The notes below the pieces were generated by a model that saw nothing but the letters and a program-made list of their open reading frames with translations, was not told the DNA's origin and searched no databases. This document shows, one piece after another, positions 63,261 to 64,000 of a DNA stretch of 64,000 bases. Numbering within the stretch: position 1 is the stretch's first letter; each line of letters begins with the position of its first letter. The DNA is from Erythroxylum novogranatense (lineage: Eukaryota; Streptophyta; Magnoliopsida; Malpighiales; Erythroxylaceae), in the NCBI GenBank assembly GCA_029891385.1, contig CM057233.1, positions 48,934,063 through 48,998,062 on the forward strand, written 5' to 3'. A program made the position numbers and the translations under genes.

Positions 63261-64000
63261 ACTCCAGCCGAGTCCGGGTTGGGGACCAGGGGTAAGAGGC
63301 TGAGTGATAGCCAGGGCAGTTCTAGCAAGGGATATGGCAAGCGCCAGAGCAGGACCTTCAAGTCATCAGGAGGAGCTAGACCTTTCAGATTTGGGCAGAG
63401 AGGGAGATTTGTTCAGACTAGTAGTGGCAGTGGCAGTGGAAGAGGTTCAGGCCTGGTTCCTCCTGTGTGTGAGCATTGTGAGAGGAGGCACAGTGGGGAG
63501 TGCTGGAGATTGACCGGAGCCTGTCTCAGGTGTGGCTCCATGGAACATCAGATCAGGGATTGCCCTGCGACAGTGGGAGCTCAGTCAGCTATGACTGGGA
63601 GATCTAGCAGCAACTCCACAGTGCAGCAGAGTCGTAGTGGTGGATCTGGACTGAGAGGCCGAGGTAGAGGCCGAGGCAGACCTGAGGGGTCCGTTGTGAG
63701 GACAGAGGGACTGAACAGCCGACCGCAGTCCCAGGCTAAAGTCTATGCCATCACTCAGCAGGAGGCTCAGAATTCCCCAGATGTGGTTGCTGTTATGCTT
63801 CTGATCTCTGACATTGAGGCTTATGCATTGTTGGATCCTGGATCCACACATTCGTTTGTTGCACCACATTTTCCATGTAGACTGCATGGGGATAGGGAGA
63901 GATTACTGTATGGGCTAGAGGTGAGTATACCTCTAGGTAGTACTACTGCATTGGGAGAGGTCTGCAAGGGGTGCTCGATCCAGATTGATCAAGCAGTACT
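63261..64000 (+). CDS. G4 nucleocapsid and protease, open to the window edge
   Basis: In the frame of GKRLSDSQGSSSKGYGKRQS (from 63291) no stop occurs up to 64000. Two zinc fingers: CEHCERRHSGEC (63468 on) and CLRCGSMEHQIRDC. A Gly/Arg-rich GRGRGRGR stretch follows (63650-63685), an RNA-binding feature, then the protease with YALLDPGSTHSFVAPHF, catalytic Asp 63834-63836 in the D-P-G form shared with G2 and G3. Reverse transcriptase and the rest of pol must lie beyond the window. Best preserved retroelement coding stretch here; a complete gag-pol frame is still excluded by the breaks upstream. Confidence 0.85.

Larger units (their letters stand above)
41734..64000 (+). mobile_element. Ty3/gypsy element G4, 5' LTR and gag-protease; continues past the window
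   Basis: Starts with an LTR TGTAACATCCC (41734), has a primer site at 44688, and a gag split by the G3 insertion: the first 47 codons lie at 44777-44917, the rest from 62752 on. The protease is reached at 63834 and the frame is open at the window edge. The target duplication of G4 itself cannot be seen because its right end is outside. Different LTR family from G2/G3 but with the same internal LTR signals. Confidence 0.85.

Overview
The window is nuclear DNA of a flowering plant, probably a eudicot, taken from a repeat-rich, gene-poor region. The evidence is plant-type Ty1/copia and Ty3/gypsy LTR retrotransposons, a PIF/Harbinger DNA transposon and a CACTA relic, with no recognisable single-copy host gene. 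I cannot name the species. Almost every coding region is transposon-derived and broken by stops or frameshifts, so most are given as pseudogenes.

Layout. 1-2230: the 3' half of a PIF/Harbinger-type element, with the end of the transposase, a spliced MYB/SANT-like gene and a small third gene with a viroplasmin/RNase H1-N-like domain and a hydrophobic tail. 2350-3544: AT microsatellites and unassigned DNA. 3550-13241: a complete Sirevirus-like copia element (5-bp target duplication CACTC) with gag, pol and an extra envelope-position gene, all decayed. 13247-15297: an Athila-like LTR on the minus strand with its tRNA-Asp-type primer site. 15306-23118: a minus-strand gypsy composite with two long LTRs and a very short interior. 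23119-25160: the 3' end of another copia element. 25600-41733: old, heavily decayed gypsy remains, interrupted by a complete chromovirus G2 (26542-35269, target duplication ATTTT), a CACTA fragment (35904 on) and a roughly 340-bp insertion. 41734-64000: a nest in which gypsy G4 (running off the right edge) holds G3 (44918-62746, target duplication GGAGG) in its gag, and G3 holds the long-LTR, apparently non-coding element G5 (49253-59166) in its reverse transcriptase.

Main result of the hunt. LTRs of at least five gypsy families here share an internal plan. A purine-rich stretch runs into a splice-donor-like GTAAGT. After 0.9-1.9 kb there is a short hairpin whose stem changes between families by paired substitutions (GAGTAC/GTACTC, GAGCT/AGCTC, GAGCTT/AAGCTC, GAGTTT/AAACT). 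Then come ACCCC, a pyrimidine run and CAG|G. This looks like a conserved LTR-borne leader intron with a structured 3' splice site. Several LTRs also carry CpG-rich palindrome arrays, a recurring ~90-nt motif, a C(UUCG)G hairpin and, in G4, 45-bp tandem units whose stems covary. These are sequence-based inferences; RNA data would decide them.

How the genes work together: within each retroelement gag would form the particle, and protease, integrase, reverse transcriptase and RNase H would copy and insert the element. None looks able to do so now. The G4 gag-protease frame at the right edge and the G3 RNase H-integrase frame are the best preserved.
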